A DNA stretch of 64,000 bases from Cricetomys ansorgei. Taxonomy: Eukaryota; Chordata; Mammalia; Rodentia; Nesomyidae. The stretch is taken from NCBI GenBank assembly GCA_026225945.1, contig JAMJFZ010000770.1:3648501-3712500 (forward strand), in the 5' to 3' direction. Within the stretch, counting starts at the first letter, position 1, and each line of letters starts with the position of its first letter. Below are positions 63,471 through 64,000 of the stretch, piece by piece. The notes beneath the pieces are model-generated. The model worked only from the letters and a program-made list of their open reading frames with translations, ran no database searches and was not told the DNA's origin. The position numbers and the translations under genes are program-made.

Positions 63471-64000
63471 CAGAACACGGGAGCTGGAAAGTGAGCCTTA
63501 GGGGTGGCCCAGCACATTCCAAACCTCAGGAAAGGGCACAGGGCACCTGGTAGTCATTTCCACTCTCAGTGATGGGGCTGGTTGGGCTTGGGAACATGGT
63601 TGCTCCAGAAACTGTGTTGCACTGTTTGCCCCTAGGCTGACAGGGACTGGACTGGCAGACTTCCAGGTACCAGTCTCTCTGCTGGCACCTTTCCCCTCCT
63701 GCCTTCTTAAAATAAGGCTCCCAGAGCAGGTGTTGGCCTTCCTGCCTCTATCTGTTCCCCAGTTGTTTCCTGTGCCTGGAGCTCTATCTCTCCACAGCAA
63801 CCCCCAGAAGTCTTGACAATCTGTCATTCAGGGTCATGGAACCTGCTTCTGATGCCCCAAGGACAGGTGATCTGGGTGTAACCTCAGGAGCTCTACCTCA
63901 GGAACTTCTACCAGGTCCAGAATCTTTTATCCTTCCTGTGACTCTGTCTGCCTTCTGCCCCAAATACATGACACAGAGTTAATGTCCAAAAAAGCTTAGA
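63471..64000. other. Unique sequence, nothing recognised
   Basis: No repeat family or coding feature identified up to the window edge. The minus frame 63498-63827 lacks domains. Confidence 0.45.

Overview
The window reads as non-coding nuclear DNA of a muroid (mouse/rat/hamster-like) rodent. The evidence is the repeat content: tRNA-derived B2/B3-type SINEs ending in CA-rich tails, B4-type SINEs, a copy of the rodent hAT element URR1, rodent ERVL/MaLR LTRs, very many (CA)n and (CT)n microsatellites, and pan-mammalian fossils (MIR, L2, L1M, MLT1, MLT2). All family names come from recognising consensus motifs by eye. I could not run RepeatMasker, and SINE and LTR subfamily names are approximate.

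I find no protein-coding gene, no exon I can defend, no RNA gene and no CpG island. The longest open frames (about 190-310 codons) are all explained by tandem repeats that lack stop codons in every frame or by antisense transposon sequence.

Layout. 1-8 kb: MaLR LTR, a tandem array that seems to have grown from an L2 tail, an L1M 3' end, MLT1-type LTRs and a solo ERV1-like LTR. 8-18 kb: an MLT2 LTR split by a SINE, a diverged hAT-Charlie-like transposon with a near-perfect target duplication, a SINE doublet, MLT2 and MLT1 LTRs, and a MaLR LTR split by a SINE. 19-30 kb: a second, larger, interrupted copy of the same hAT-like element, several LTRs and SINEs, MIR and L2 remnants. 30-45 kb: mostly unique sequence, with AT-rich low-repeat blocks (30.5, 36.6 and 43.6 kb) that look like conserved non-coding elements. 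45.2-46.0 kb: a 745-bp compound alternating purine-pyrimidine array. 46-60 kb: LTRs and two long, ordered L1M ORF2 fossils interrupted by younger insertions (LTR, URR1, B3-like SINE, B4). 60.9-61.4 kb: a 17-bp minisatellite with about 33 copies and higher-order structure. 63.1-63.5 kb: a further enhancer-like candidate.

The clearest content is transposon archaeology (four nested insertions whose relative ages can be read) and tandem-repeat architecture. I did not find a new genetic system. The best functional candidates are the putative conserved non-coding blocks, and these need cross-species alignment to confirm.
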